A stretch of 64,000 nt of DNA from NCBI RefSeq assembly GCF_024198175.1, contig NZ_JAJVKV010000001.1:1922001-1986000 (forward strand). Direction: 5' to 3'. Source of the DNA: Pyxidicoccus xibeiensis (GTDB lineage: Bacteria; Myxococcota; Myxococcia; Myxococcales; Myxococcaceae). Both the position numbers and the translations under genes were made by a program. The notes under the pieces are model-generated. The model was not told where the DNA came from and searched no databases. It saw only the letters and a program-made list of their open reading frames with translations. Of the stretch, positions 34,976 through 43,488 are shown one piece after another (the stretch's first letter is position 1; each line of letters opens with the position of its first letter).

Positions 34976-36103
34976 TCACTCCACCGCGAGCGCTTCACCC
35001 ATCCGGACGAGTCCGCTGAATTCTTCCAGGTCGCCCCCCGCATCCGGTGCGGCGACGGCGACGGCGTCACGCGGGAGCTGCTCGGTGAGCCGTGACAGCA
35101 GCGCGCGGTGTGCCTCGGCGCGGGTGCGCTCGGAGGCGGCGAGGCGGGACAGCGCGGCGACGCCGTGCTCGGCGTGGAGGTCTGCCGCCCCCACGTGCTC
35201 CAGCAGGGCCTCGGGGTGGGTGAGCGCGTCGTCGTGCGCCCAGCTCCGGTTGAGCACGTAGCCCGCGAAGGGGAGGCCGCGCTCCAGGAGGGTGTCGCGG
35301 AAGAAGGCGGCCTCGCGCAGCGCGGCGGACTCGGGCGACGTCACCAGGAGGAAGGCGGCCTCCGGCGAGGCCAGCCGCTGGCGCAGCCGCTCCGTGTGCA
35401 GGCGGATGCCGGCGAAGAGGCCGCCGAAGGCGCCGACGAAGCCGCGCATCTCCCGGGTGAAGCCCGCGCCGAACACCCCGTCCAGCACGCGGCCCACCAG
35501 CGCCTGCGCGCCCTGCCACAGCCTGCCGGTGCGAGAGGACTCCTCCGGGCCGAAGAGGGAGACCACCCGGTCGTCGAGGAAGCGCGACAGGCGCCCGGGC
35601 GCGTCCAGGAAGTCCAGCGCGTGCCGGCTGGGCGGCGTGTCCAGGACGATGAGCTCGTAGCGGTCGTCGGTGAGGAAGGCGTCGAGTGCCTCGGCGGCGG
35701 CGTACTCCTGCACGCCGGCCACCAGCTCGGAGAGGAAGCGGAACATGCGGTGCTCGACGATGGTGCGCGCGGCCTCGGGGGAGGGCGCGAGCCGGTGCAC
35801 CATGTGCTCGAAGACGAGGCCCGGGTCCAGCATCCACACATCCAGGCGTCCGGGGCCGGCGGGGCCATTTGCAAAGAGGCGCTCGGGGGAGACGGTGGTG
35901 GGCTCGGGGCCGCTCTCGGGCAGGCCCATGGCCTCGGCGAGCCGGCGCGCCGGGTCGATGGTGAGCACCAGCACGCGGCGGCCCGCGCGCGCGGCGGCCA
36001 CCCCGAGCGCCGCGGCCGTGGTCGTCTTGCCCACGCCTCCCGCGCCGCACAGCACCAGCACGCGCTTGTCGCGCAGCAGCTTCTGGAGGTTGCGGGCGCT
36101 CAC
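34976..36103 (-). CDS. ArsA/GET3-family ATPase (second of pair)
   Basis: The 375-residue protein starts at GTG 36103, overlapping the preceding gene's stop (GTGA). It has a deviant Walker A with the signature Lys (VLVLCGAGGVGKTTTAAALGVAAA), the switch TIDPARRLAEAMGLP, and a Walker B-like ELIVLDTPPSRHALDFLDAPGRL, all typical of ArsA/GET3. The length fits a single-domain ATPase that dimerises. No ArsB pump or Cys-Cys arsenite site is visible, so anion efflux is not supported; related pairs in actinobacteria and myxobacteria have unknown cargo. Probably works with the ATPase encoded immediately before it. Confidence 0.88.
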   Translation of the reverse strand: MSARNLQKLLRDKRVLVLCGAGGVGKTTTAAALGVAAARAGRRVLVLTIDPARRLAEAMGLPESGPEPTTVSPERLFANGPAGPGRLDVWMLDPGLVFEHMVHRLAPSPEAARTIVEHRMFRFLSELVAGVQEYAAAEALDAFLTDDRYELIVLDTPPSRHALDFLDAPGRLSRFLDDRVVSLFGPEESSRTGRLWQGAQALVGRVLDGVFGAGFTREMRGFVGAFGGLFAGIRLHTERLRQRLASPEAAFLLVTSPESAALREAAFFRDTLLERGLPFAGYVLNRSWAHDDALTHPEALLEHVGAADLHAEHGVAALSRLAASERTRAEAHRALLSRLTEQLPRDAVAVAAPDAGGDLEEFSGLVRMGEALAVE

Positions 36104-37050
36104 GGCAGGGCCTCGCGCGCCAGGACGCCCGCCTCCGGTGGTGTGAAGGCCTCCGCGAGCCGCTCCACCAGCTCCGGGCCGGTGACGGGCAGCTCCGGCA
36201 GGGTGAGCAGCGGTGCCTGCACGCCCGCGGCGAGCCGGGCGTGGGAGGCCCGGGCGCGCTCCAGGCGGTCCAGGGCGCGGATGCCCTGGTGGGGCCCGTG
36301 CGCGGCCAGCAGCCGCTGGAGCGCCACGCGGGACTCGGGGGTGAAGGGGTCCTCGGGCATGCGGTTGAGGATGGCGGCGGCCAGGGGCAGCTCCAGCCGC
36401 TCCAGCTCCCCGGCCAGGGCCAGGGCCTCGCTCACGGGCAGCGGCTCCGGGAGGCTGGTGAGGAGCACGGCGGTGCGCGCCGGGTCCTGGAGGAGGTCGA
36501 GCCCCTCGCGCACCGTCCTGCCGATGGGACCGCCGGGCATGATGGTCAACACCCGGCGGGGCAGCGCGGCGATGGCCAGCGCATGGCCGGTGGCGGGCAG
36601 GTCGATGATGCACAGCGGATACATGAAGCGCCCATCCGGCCGCGTGCGCCGCACCAGCGCGAGCATCTGGTACAGCAGCCCCATCTCCCGCAGCGCGGGG
36701 CCCGCCTCCAGGAACCGGCGCAGGGCGCGCGAGCGCAGCGCGGCGTCCGCCAGCCAGCGCAGGGGCAGGGTGTCCTGGAGGAAGTGTCGGTGCCCCTCCG
36801 ACGCCGCGAGCCGGACGAAGTGGAGTCCGGGCCGTACTTCCGTCACCCGGGGGCCCGCGTCCTTCGCGCCCACCAGTGCGCCCAGGGGCGAAGGGCCGCC
36901 CTCGTCCGGAGCCAGCTCCACCAGCAGCACGGGGCGGCCGGCGCGCGCGGCGGCCACGGCGAGCGCCGCAGACAGCGTCGTCTTTCCCACGCCGCCCTTG
37001 CCCGACACGAGCAGGGCGCGCTTGTCCCACAGTGCTCCGAGCACGGTCAC
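36100..37050 (-). CDS. ArsA/GET3-family ATPase (first of pair)
   Basis: The protein of about 316 residues contains LLVSGKGGVGKTTLSAALAVAAAR (deviant Walker A with signature Lys), VLLVELAPDEGGPSPLGALV in the switch I position and FMYPLCIIDLPATGHALAIAALP as Walker B/switch II. The start is uncertain: GTG 37050 gives a start just before the ATPase fold, but GTG 37089 or TTG 37116 are open in frame. Its stop overlaps the next ATPase start, so they are expressed together and may form a heterodimer. No cargo or substrate is suggested by the sequence. Confidence 0.85.
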   Translation of the reverse strand: MTVLGALWDKRALLVSGKGGVGKTTLSAALAVAAARAGRPVLLVELAPDEGGPSPLGALVGAKDAGPRVTEVRPGLHFVRLAASEGHRHFLQDTLPLRWLADAALRSRALRRFLEAGPALREMGLLYQMLALVRRTRPDGRFMYPLCIIDLPATGHALAIAALPRRVLTIMPGGPIGRTVREGLDLLQDPARTAVLLTSLPEPLPVSEALALAGELERLELPLAAAILNRMPEDPFTPESRVALQRLLAAHGPHQGIRALDRLERARASHARLAAGVQAPLLTLPELPVTGPELVERLAEAFTPPEAGVLAREALP

Positions 37051-37224
37051 CGTCCTGCCCGCCCCGGTGGGAGCGCGCTGTCCTCTCACAGTGCGGAAGG
37101 AGGGGCGCCGCGACAACCGCCGCCTCCGCGCGCCGTCCGCTGGCGCGCAGACGCTCGGATGCCCGGACGGCCGCCGCGTTTCCCTCGGACCCGCACGAGG
37201 GCCCGCTGCGAGAAGCGCCGCGCT

Positions 37225-37908
37225 TCAGTGGACGGACCAGCGCTCGGCAATCTCCTCGCACGCGAGCACCACGTCACTCAGCCGGCGGATGTGGGCGCGG
37301 GGCGCGGTGAAGATGGTGCCCGCGAAGACATCCACCACCTGGATGAGCCGGTGGTCACACGGGCCCAGCTGGCACAGGTGCTGCTCCGCGAAGCGCTGGA
37401 GCATGGTGCCGATGTACTGGCCCGAGCGCTCGTCCAGCGGGTGGTGCTTGGCGAAGTAGAGCTTCATCAATCCCACGCGCGCATTGCCATGCTTGTCCAT
37501 GCGCTGGAGCACCACCTCCGGACGCACGCTGATGGTGACGCCCGCCATCTCCAGACAGGGCGGCTCGGCGCCCACCGCGCTGATGATGGTCTCGTTCAAG
37601 TCGAGCCACGGCACCAGGTCCGCGAAGCGCTCGAGCGCCTCCGAGCACAGCTGCAGGCGCTGCGCCTCGAACTCCGTCTGCGGGACGCTGCACGCGAAGC
37701 GGCGCTGGTGGTCGCGGAGGATGGACAGGTCCAGGCCGCGACAGAGGAAGTCGGTAATCGCGTGCGACGCCTCCGGATAGCGCAGGTACTGCTGCTCCGG
37801 GGGGTGCTTCTGGTCGTAGATGATGCGCTTGCGGCGTGCGGGAGTCGCGGTGAGGTACTCTCCAAGCTTGTTCACTGAGACACGCGGCAGCTCACGGATT
37901 TCCGCCAT
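37225..37908 (-). CDS. hypothetical protein
   Basis: The 227-residue soluble protein starts at ATG 37908 but has no clear ribosome-binding site. The N-terminus VSVNKLGEYLTATPARRKRIIYDQKHPP and the YLRYPEASHAITDFL segment look helical. The C-terminal half has strands (AGVTISVRPEVVLQRMDK; VGLMKLYFAKHHPLDE; QVVDVFAGTIFTAP) whose spacing of Glu and Lys could fit a PD-(D/E)XK-like fold, but I cannot confirm this. It precedes the ATPase pair by 174 bases on the same strand. Confidence 0.6.
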   Translation of the reverse strand: MAEIRELPRVSVNKLGEYLTATPARRKRIIYDQKHPPEQQYLRYPEASHAITDFLCRGLDLSILRDHQRRFACSVPQTEFEAQRLQLCSEALERFADLVPWLDLNETIISAVGAEPPCLEMAGVTISVRPEVVLQRMDKHGNARVGLMKLYFAKHHPLDERSGQYIGTMLQRFAEQHLCQLGPCDHRLIQVVDVFAGTIFTAPRAHIRRLSDVVLACEEIAERWSVH

Positions 37909-37911
37909 GGA

Positions 37912-38341
37912 ATGTATCCCCCTGGGTGCTGGCGAATAGGCACACAGTACAGAAGGGGTCTGACATTCATGAGACAGCGTGAGTGCTTGAAATCACGGGC
38001 CTGACTGGCTGCGTAGGTCGCGATTGGGAGACGTGACTTCCCGAGGAGGGACGGCGCTCGGGGGGCGGGGGCGGGCACCGGAGCGCGTGGCCGTCCCCCG
38101 GTGAAGGCGGGCTTCCAGGGTGGCGCGTGAGAGGGAAGGCGGGCCTGGGGCGAGGGCGCCCGGACGGAGATGTCGGAGACCGGGCGCAGGACTTCCGAGG
38201 TCCAGGCGTGGATCATCCCCGCGCGGGGCAAGAGCTGGCGCGAGGCGGTGCTGCGTCAGGGCTGCCGTGGGGCGTGGGGTCGGCGGGCGCTCCAGGGATG
38301 AAGCCACGCATGGAGTGCCCGCCGGGAGTGTCGGGGGGGCG
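37912..38341. other. gap with no supported gene
   Basis: 430 bases between two minus-strand genes. Frames here encode Pro/Ala/Arg-rich sequence of random-frame type, without ribosome-binding sites. I saw no hairpin with a U-tract or convincing promoter. Confidence 0.5.
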
Positions 38342-38614
38342 TCAGCTACGGTCGGGCTTGTCGGAGTCCGGGTAGGAGTCCCAGTAGGTGTCGGGGAGCG
38401 GGTTGGTGCCGGCGTCGCTGCGCGGGCCGTCGCCGTCCGGGAGCTCATCGAGGATGGCGCCCGGCGTGCGCTCCGACGGGTCGATGGCGCGCGCCTGCTT
38501 GCCCGGCGCCGCGGACCGGGGGGTGTCTTCCTCTTCGTGCTCCGGGGCCTTCGGGCGCCCGCGGAAGTCCTCGGGGGGCTGGATGACTGGCTGCTTCGTG
38601 TCGTGCTCGGCCAT
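38342..38614 (-). CDS. small acidic hypothetical protein
   Basis: The 90-residue protein starts at ATG 38614 behind GGAGG (7-base spacing). It is polar and acidic, with Pro and Asp runs (EDFRGRPKAPEHEEEDTP; ILDELPDGDGPRSDAGTNP; DTYWDSYPDSDKPD), and is probably disordered. No family is recognised. The ribosome-binding site is good, so translation is likely. Confidence 0.65.
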   Translation of the reverse strand: MAEHDTKQPVIQPPEDFRGRPKAPEHEEEDTPRSAAPGKQARAIDPSERTPGAILDELPDGDGPRSDAGTNPLPDTYWDSYPDSDKPDRS

Positions 38615-38850
38615 GGTGGATGCCTCCGGTCACTGACGGTCGTGACTGGGAGGGCGGACTGCAAGCGGGCTTGCGGCGGCGGGGTGATGGCAGGAGGGCA
38701 GGCAGGCAGGCGTTGAGGGCGCGAGGCCCGGACGCTCCCGGGTGTCCGCGAGGTGACTGCCGGAGCGGGTTGCCCTGACGGAGGGTGGAAGGGCAGACAT
38801 CGGCCAGCGGAGACTCGCCGCCCCACAGGGGGCCTTCAGGAGGAGTGCCG

Positions 38851-39801
38851 ATGCCCGAGCAGACCCGGGAGACGACGTCCGCGGTGGCGGGGCCGCTGCT
38901 CCACCTGGGGTGTCCGTCCTGTGGCGCGCGGCTGGTGGTGGAGCCCGCGCTGCGCACCACCCGGTGCCCGTACTGTGCCGCGCCCTCCGTGGTGGAGCGC
39001 CCGCGCGTGCCCGGTGTGCCCGAGCCTGTCTTCGCCCTGGGCTTCGCCCTCACCCATACCTCCGCGCGTGAGCATGTGGCGCGGTGGCTGCGGACGCGCA
39101 GCCGCTTCACGCGCTCCGGCATCCGCTCCGCGAAGCCCGACGAGGTGCGCGGCGTCTACGTGCCCGCGTACCTCTACAGCGTGCTGGCCCATGCGCGCTT
39201 CAGCGCGTCCATCGGCGAGAACTACCAGGTGCAGGAGACGTACACGACGACGGAGAACGGGAAGACGGTGACGCGCACCCGCACGGTGACGCACACCGAG
39301 TGGCGCCCGCTGCGCGGCGAGCTGTCCACGTACGTGCCGGACGTGCTCGTCACGGCCTCCACGGGGCTGCGCAACGAGGAGCTGGAGGCGCTGGAGCCCT
39401 TCGACTTGCGCGTGCTGGCGCGTTACTCGCCGGCGCTCATCTCCGGCTGGGTGGCCGAGGAGCCCTCCCTGTCCCGTGAGCAGTGCCTGGAGCTGGCGCG
39501 GCGCGAGGCCGTGGAGCGGATGGGCGAACGGCTGGAGCGCTTCATGCCGGGGGACTCGCACCGGGAGCTGAGCCACGAGGCGCGGCTGGAGTGGGAGGCG
39601 CTGGACGTGTGCCTGCTGCCCGTCTGGGTGCTGGCGGTGCGCTACGCGGAGGGGGCGCCACCGCTGCGGGTGCTCGTCAACGGGCAGACGGGCGAGGTGC
39701 ATGGCAAGGCGCCCATCTCCGTGTGGAAGGTGGTCCTCGCCGTGCTCGTCGTGGTGCTGCTGGTGGCGGCGGGGTGGCTGGCCTCGGGAGGGGCGCGATG
39801 A
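38851..39801 (+). CDS. zinc-ribbon protein with a C-terminal membrane anchor
   Basis: The 316-residue protein starts at ATG 38851 after AGGAGGAG. An N-terminal four-Cys zinc ribbon (LGCPSCGARLVVEPALRTTRCPYCAAPSVVE) leads to a long soluble region (about 50-285, with ENYQVQETYTTTENGKTVTRT and WRPLRGELSTYVPDVLVTAS), then a membrane helix near the C-terminus (ISVWKVVLAVLVVVLLVAAGWLA). The topology suggests the ribbon and body lie on the cytoplasmic side. It is followed by a paralogue with the same plan. Function unknown; it may bind DNA, RNA or a protein near the membrane. Confidence 0.8.
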   Translation: MPEQTRETTSAVAGPLLHLGCPSCGARLVVEPALRTTRCPYCAAPSVVERPRVPGVPEPVFALGFALTHTSAREHVARWLRTRSRFTRSGIRSAKPDEVRGVYVPAYLYSVLAHARFSASIGENYQVQETYTTTENGKTVTRTRTVTHTEWRPLRGELSTYVPDVLVTASTGLRNEELEALEPFDLRVLARYSPALISGWVAEEPSLSREQCLELARREAVERMGERLERFMPGDSHRELSHEARLEWEALDVCLLPVWVLAVRYAEGAPPLRVLVNGQTGEVHGKAPISVWKVVLAVLVVVLLVAAGWLASGGAR

Positions 39802-39859
39802 GCGCGGCGGTGGCGGGAGCGCCGGCACCGGGGTGGCTGCTGGCGCCAGGCGGTGTGTC

Positions 39860-40834
39860 ATGACCACGGCCATGGCGGGAGCGCCGTGCCAGCGGTGCGC
39901 GAGCGCGCTGGAGGTGGATGACCTGCGCTGTCCCATCTGCGGGCTGCCGACGCCGCCCGCCGCGCACGGAGCCGCCGAGCGCGAGCAGGCCCGGGTGGTG
40001 CGCTGCGAGAGCTGCGGCGCGGCGGTGGAGTACTCGGCCGAGGCGAAGGCGCCGAAGTGCGCGTACTGCGGCTCGACGATGCGCGTGGAGATGACGCCGG
40101 ACCCGGTGGAGCAGGCGGAGGCGTGGCTGCCCTTCACCGTGGACCCGGAGGCGGCGCGCGGCGCGCTGATGAGCTTCCTGGGAAAGGGCGGCTTCTTCCG
40201 TCCGTCAGGGCTGGCGCGCGACGCGGCGCTGGAGTCGCTGCGGCCGCTGTGGTGGCCGGCGTGGAGCTTCCGCGCGGGGGTGGACGTGAGCTGGACGGCG
40301 GACTCGGACGCGGGCTCGGGGCGCGCGGACTGGGCACCGCATGCGGGGCGCACGCGCTTCGACTTCGACGACATCCCCGTGCCGGCCTCGCGCGGGCTGA
40401 AGCCGAAGGAGTGTGAGGCGCTCGCGCCGCACTACCGCCGGGACTCGGCGGAGGGCACGCCGCGGGGGCCGGAGGGCGCGGACGTGGAGCGCTTCGAGGC
40501 GACGCGCTCGGGGGCGCGGCGCACCGTACTGGAGGCGGTGGAGCGGCTGTCGAGCGAGCGGCTCCAGCAGGGCGTCATTCCGGGGCGGCGCTTCCGGAAC
40601 GTCCGTGTCGCCGTGGCCCTCTCCAGCCTGTACACCCGGCGGCTCGCGCTGCCCGTGTACGTGCTCGCATACCGGTACAAGGACACGCCATACCGCGTGC
40701 TGGTGCACGGGCAGGACGTGAGCTTCGTAATCGGCGAGGCCCCCATCTCCGGGTGGCGCGTGGCGGCGGTGGTGGCAGGGGTGCTCGTCCTTGTGCTCGC
40801 CGTGCTGCTGGCGACAGGCGTGCTGGGCTCGTGA
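39860..40834 (+). CDS. double zinc-ribbon membrane-anchored protein
   Basis: The 324-residue protein starts at ATG 39860 (no strong ribosome-binding site visible). Two zinc ribbons come first (CQRCASALEVDDLRCPIC and CESCGAAVEYSAEAKAPKCAYC), then a soluble body, then a C-terminal membrane helix (GWRVAAVVAGVLVLVLAVLLA). The VL-V-Y-A-Y-x-Y and VHGQ-DVSFVIGEAPISGWRV end parallels the upstream gene's LVNGQTGEVHGKAPISVWKVV, so the two are diverged paralogues. They may form a heteromeric membrane assembly; role unknown. Confidence 0.8.
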   Translation: MTTAMAGAPCQRCASALEVDDLRCPICGLPTPPAAHGAAEREQARVVRCESCGAAVEYSAEAKAPKCAYCGSTMRVEMTPDPVEQAEAWLPFTVDPEAARGALMSFLGKGGFFRPSGLARDAALESLRPLWWPAWSFRAGVDVSWTADSDAGSGRADWAPHAGRTRFDFDDIPVPASRGLKPKECEALAPHYRRDSAEGTPRGPEGADVERFEATRSGARRTVLEAVERLSSERLQQGVIPGRRFRNVRVAVALSSLYTRRLALPVYVLAYRYKDTPYRVLVHGQDVSFVIGEAPISGWRVAAVVAGVLVLVLAVLLATGVLGS

Positions 40835-40843
40835 GTTCGGGGC

Positions 40844-42142
40844 TCAGGACTTGGAGTCTTCGTCGCGCGGCCCGGGTGTGATGGGCTCCTGCTGCCCGTG
40901 AGTGGCCAGCCCGGCTTCGTCAGGCGTGTGCGGCCCTGGAGCGGTGGACTCGTCCCGGAGGAAGTCCGCGGGCGGTCCGGCTTCGTGCTCGGCGCCGGGA
41001 ACCTCCGGCTCCAGCGGCACCGCGGCCTCCTCCGACGTCAGCTCCTCCGGGTGCAGGCCGCCCTCGAGCAGCTCCGCCTGATTCCGCCGGGCCGTCGCGG
41101 CCACCGCCGCCTGGACCAGCTCCTCCGCCGCCTCGAGCCTCCCGTAGCCGGGAGCCATGGCGCGCAGCCACCCGCGCAGCGCTGACGCCAGCTCGGCGCC
41201 TGTCTGGAAGCGCTCGGCGGGCGCCTGCCGCAGGGCACGCACCACCAGCGAGACGAGTCCCTCCGGAAGGCCGGCCGCGAGCCTCCGCACCTGCTCGGAG
41301 TCGAGCCGCGCCATCCTCGCCGCTACCTCGGCCACCGGCATCCAGGTGGGGCCTTGCGCCTCCAGGGCCCGAGCCTCCGGGAGCAGAGGCACCGGCACCG
41401 TGTCCTCCACCAGCAGCGGGTGCCGGCCCGTCAGCAGCTCCAGCAGCACCAGCCCGAGCGAGAAGAGGTCCGAGCGCGCGTCCACGGGCGCCCGCCGCAG
41501 CGCCTCCGGCGAGGCATAGGCGATGTCTCCCTTCACCAGCGGGCGGCTCGTGACTTCCCGGCCGGGCAGGGTGGACATGGCCACCGTGAAGTTCGTCAGC
41601 TTCACCTCGCCGTGCACGCCCACCCGGATGTTCCGGGGGCTCACGTCGCGGTGGACGATGTGCAGCGGCCGGTTCAGGTCATCCGTGAGCAGGTGCGCGT
41701 GGTGCAGCGCCTCCGCTACCTCCGAGGCGACATAGGTGGCGAACTCCGGGGACAGCGGCTGGCGTCGCATGGCGGCCAGGTTGAGCACCGTGTCCAGCGA
41801 GCGCCCCTCCACGTACTCCATCACCAGGTGCGGCGCGCCCCGGTAGACCTTCAGGTGGTGCACCTTGGCGATGGCCGGGTGGTTGAGCCGGAACGTCAGC
41901 TCCACTTCTTCGACGAGCCTGCGGCGCTCGACGAAGGTGGCGGGGTTGCTCAGGCGCTTCACCACCACGGGGCCACCCAGGCCGCCCCGGTAGCGGCGCC
42001 GCGCGAGCATCAGCAGCTCGCCGGTGGAGCGGACCTCCAGCTTGCGTACGAACTCGAATGCGGTGCCGCCCACGGTGAACAGCACCCGCGGCCGGCGCGG
42101 GTTTCCTGGAACCTCCTCCGTCGTCGTATCGGGCGTCTTCAT
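40844..42142 (-). CDS. Ser/Thr protein kinase family, probable pseudokinase
   Basis: The 432-residue protein starts at ATG 42142 (AGAGG upstream). The kinase domain spans about residues 20-310. Lys of the VAIK position is present (PVVVKRL), the alpha-C Glu is plausible (RRRLVEEVELTFRLNHP), and the catalytic loop is VHRDVSPRNIRV with the catalytic Asp. But the DFG motif reads NFT (KLTNFTVAMSTL), so the magnesium-binding Asp is Asn and Gly is Thr, and no GxGxxG loop is seen (RKLEVRSTGELLM). The C-terminal 120 residues are acidic and probably disordered. Catalysis may be lost; a scaffolding role is plausible. Confidence 0.82.
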   Translation of the reverse strand: MKTPDTTTEEVPGNPRRPRVLFTVGGTAFEFVRKLEVRSTGELLMLARRRYRGGLGGPVVVKRLSNPATFVERRRLVEEVELTFRLNHPAIAKVHHLKVYRGAPHLVMEYVEGRSLDTVLNLAAMRRQPLSPEFATYVASEVAEALHHAHLLTDDLNRPLHIVHRDVSPRNIRVGVHGEVKLTNFTVAMSTLPGREVTSRPLVKGDIAYASPEALRRAPVDARSDLFSLGLVLLELLTGRHPLLVEDTVPVPLLPEARALEAQGPTWMPVAEVAARMARLDSEQVRRLAAGLPEGLVSLVVRALRQAPAERFQTGAELASALRGWLRAMAPGYGRLEAAEELVQAAVAATARRNQAELLEGGLHPEELTSEEAAVPLEPEVPGAEHEAGPPADFLRDESTAPGPHTPDEAGLATHGQQEPITPGPRDEDSKS

Positions 42143-42308
42143 CTCCTGCCTCTGAACCTGTGAAGTGGGTTGAGGGCTGCTGGACCCGGGAGGTAACACG
42201 AATCCTGCCCCGCAGGGAACCTCTGACGTAGGATGCGAATGAAGGGACCTCACAGGTTGAAGGTCCGGAGAGACGGGTGCTGTCTGGAGGGGCGGAAGAG
42301 GCGTAGCG

Positions 42309-42899
42309 CTACACTTCGGCTACGAACTTCACGCCGGTCGCCTGGATGTGCTCCAGGGCCAAGCGAATCTCGTCGGAGACGATGATGACGACCTCCCAGT
42401 CTTCCGGGCGGAAGACGTGCGCGTCTCCGACCCGGGCCTTGTCAATGCGCAGGTCCCAGACAGAACTGTACTGGCCTACCTTTTCCGGTACTCCATCCTC
42501 GGGTGTCCAGCGCTCGAACTTCGTGGCCGTCTCGTCGATGCAGCGGATGAGGCGGGTCACCACGAGGATGAAGTACGGGTCGGACTGCCTCGCGATCTCC
42601 ACGGGAAGGAGCTGCACTTCCTTGGGGGCGAGCCTGGTGAAGACTTCGGCGACCCGGGCGTGAACAACGGGAACATTGAGGCCTGCCAGGGAGTAGTCGA
42701 GCGCTCGGCCGCGAACGTCTTGCTGAATCCTCAGGCGTCCAGGGGCCTTCACCTCATGCCCATGGTTGAAGTACCCGAAGTCATCCGCTTCATTGCCCTG
42801 GTCATCGATGGGGCTGCCCAGATGCCAGCGCTTCGGAAAGTAGACGTCGTCAAAGAGTCTGAAGAAGCGGCGGGGCATCGGTGGGCGGGGTGGCTCCAT
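42309..42899 (-). CDS. Imm11-family immunity protein (second copy)
   Basis: The 196-residue protein starts at ATG 42899 (a second ATG at 42878 aligns better with its paralogue's start). It is an Imm11/DUF1629-type protein: RRFFRLFDDVYFPKRWHLG at the start, NVPVVHARVAEVFTRLAPKEVQLLPVEI, YFILVVTRLIRCIDETATKFERWTPEDGVPEKVGQY and HVFRPEDWEVVIIVSDEIRLALE. It follows a paralogue with a 10-base gap and lies downstream of a SitA5-type toxin, so it should neutralise this toxin, or a relative of it, in the cytoplasm. Confidence 0.88.
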   Translation of the reverse strand: MEPPRPPMPRRFFRLFDDVYFPKRWHLGSPIDDQGNEADDFGYFNHGHEVKAPGRLRIQQDVRGRALDYSLAGLNVPVVHARVAEVFTRLAPKEVQLLPVEIARQSDPYFILVVTRLIRCIDETATKFERWTPEDGVPEKVGQYSSVWDLRIDKARVGDAHVFRPEDWEVVIIVSDEIRLALEHIQATGVKFVAEV

Positions 42900-42909
42900 G
42901 CGATTCGCG

Positions 42910-43479
42910 CTATGGCACTTCCGTGAACGTCACGCCGGTGGCCTGGATGCGCTCCAATGCATCCTTGATTTCTTCGGACACGATGATGTCGACCCTCCAG
43001 CCCTCTGGCCGGAACACCCTCACATCCCCAATCTGGGTCTTGTCGAGGTGCAGGTTCTCGATCGACTTGTACTGACCGACCTTTTCCGGGAGGCCATCTT
43101 CCGGTGTCCAGAGGCGTGCCCGAGAGGCCACTTCATCAATGCAGCGGACGAGGCGGGTCACCACGAGGATGAAGTACGGGTCCGTCTCTCCTTCGATCTC
43201 CACCGGAATGAGTTGAACGTCCTGGGGCGCCAGCTCGCTGAAGACCTTGGCGACGCGAGCGTGGACGACGGGAACGTTCACTCCCCCATGGGCGTAATCG
43301 AGGGGTGCCCCGGGTATGTCGTAGACCATCCGGAGTCTTCCGGGATTGCTCACCGGGCGCCCGGCGGTGAACTGCCAGACGTCATCGGGCTCCTGACCCT
43401 TGTCATCGACGGGACCATCCAGTTCCCAGCGCCCGGGAAAGGAGACGTCGTCAAATAGCTCGAAGAAGCGGCGGGACAT
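42910..43479 (-). CDS. Imm11-family immunity protein (first copy, cognate candidate)
   Basis: The 189-residue protein starts at ATG 43479, with AGAGG upstream, nine bases after the toxin stop. Family segments are RRFFELFDDVSFPGRWEL, NVPVVHARVAKVFSELAPQDVQLIPVEI, YFILVVTRLVRCIDEVASRARLWTPEDGLPEKVGQY and DVRVFRPEGWRVDIIVSEEIKDALE. Tight coupling to the toxin makes it the likely cognate SitI. Clear similarity to the next gene shows a recent tandem duplication, after which the two may have diverged to protect against different toxin variants. Confidence 0.9.
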   Translation of the reverse strand: MSRRFFELFDDVSFPGRWELDGPVDDKGQEPDDVWQFTAGRPVSNPGRLRMVYDIPGAPLDYAHGGVNVPVVHARVAKVFSELAPQDVQLIPVEIEGETDPYFILVVTRLVRCIDEVASRARLWTPEDGLPEKVGQYKSIENLHLDKTQIGDVRVFRPEGWRVDIIVSEEIKDALERIQATGVTFTEVP

Positions 43480-43488
43480 GTCGGGCCT

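Noticed and set aside
37872..38231. A 119-residue minus-strand ORF upstream of the hypothetical gene at 37225
   Set aside because: It overlaps the start of that gene in another frame, has no ribosome-binding site, and its composition is random-frame-like.
39798..39863. A 21-codon ORF between the two zinc-ribbon genes
   Set aside because: It starts at ATG 39798 by overlapping the previous stop, but its sequence is Ala/Gly/Pro-rich and I see no function; probably a gap.
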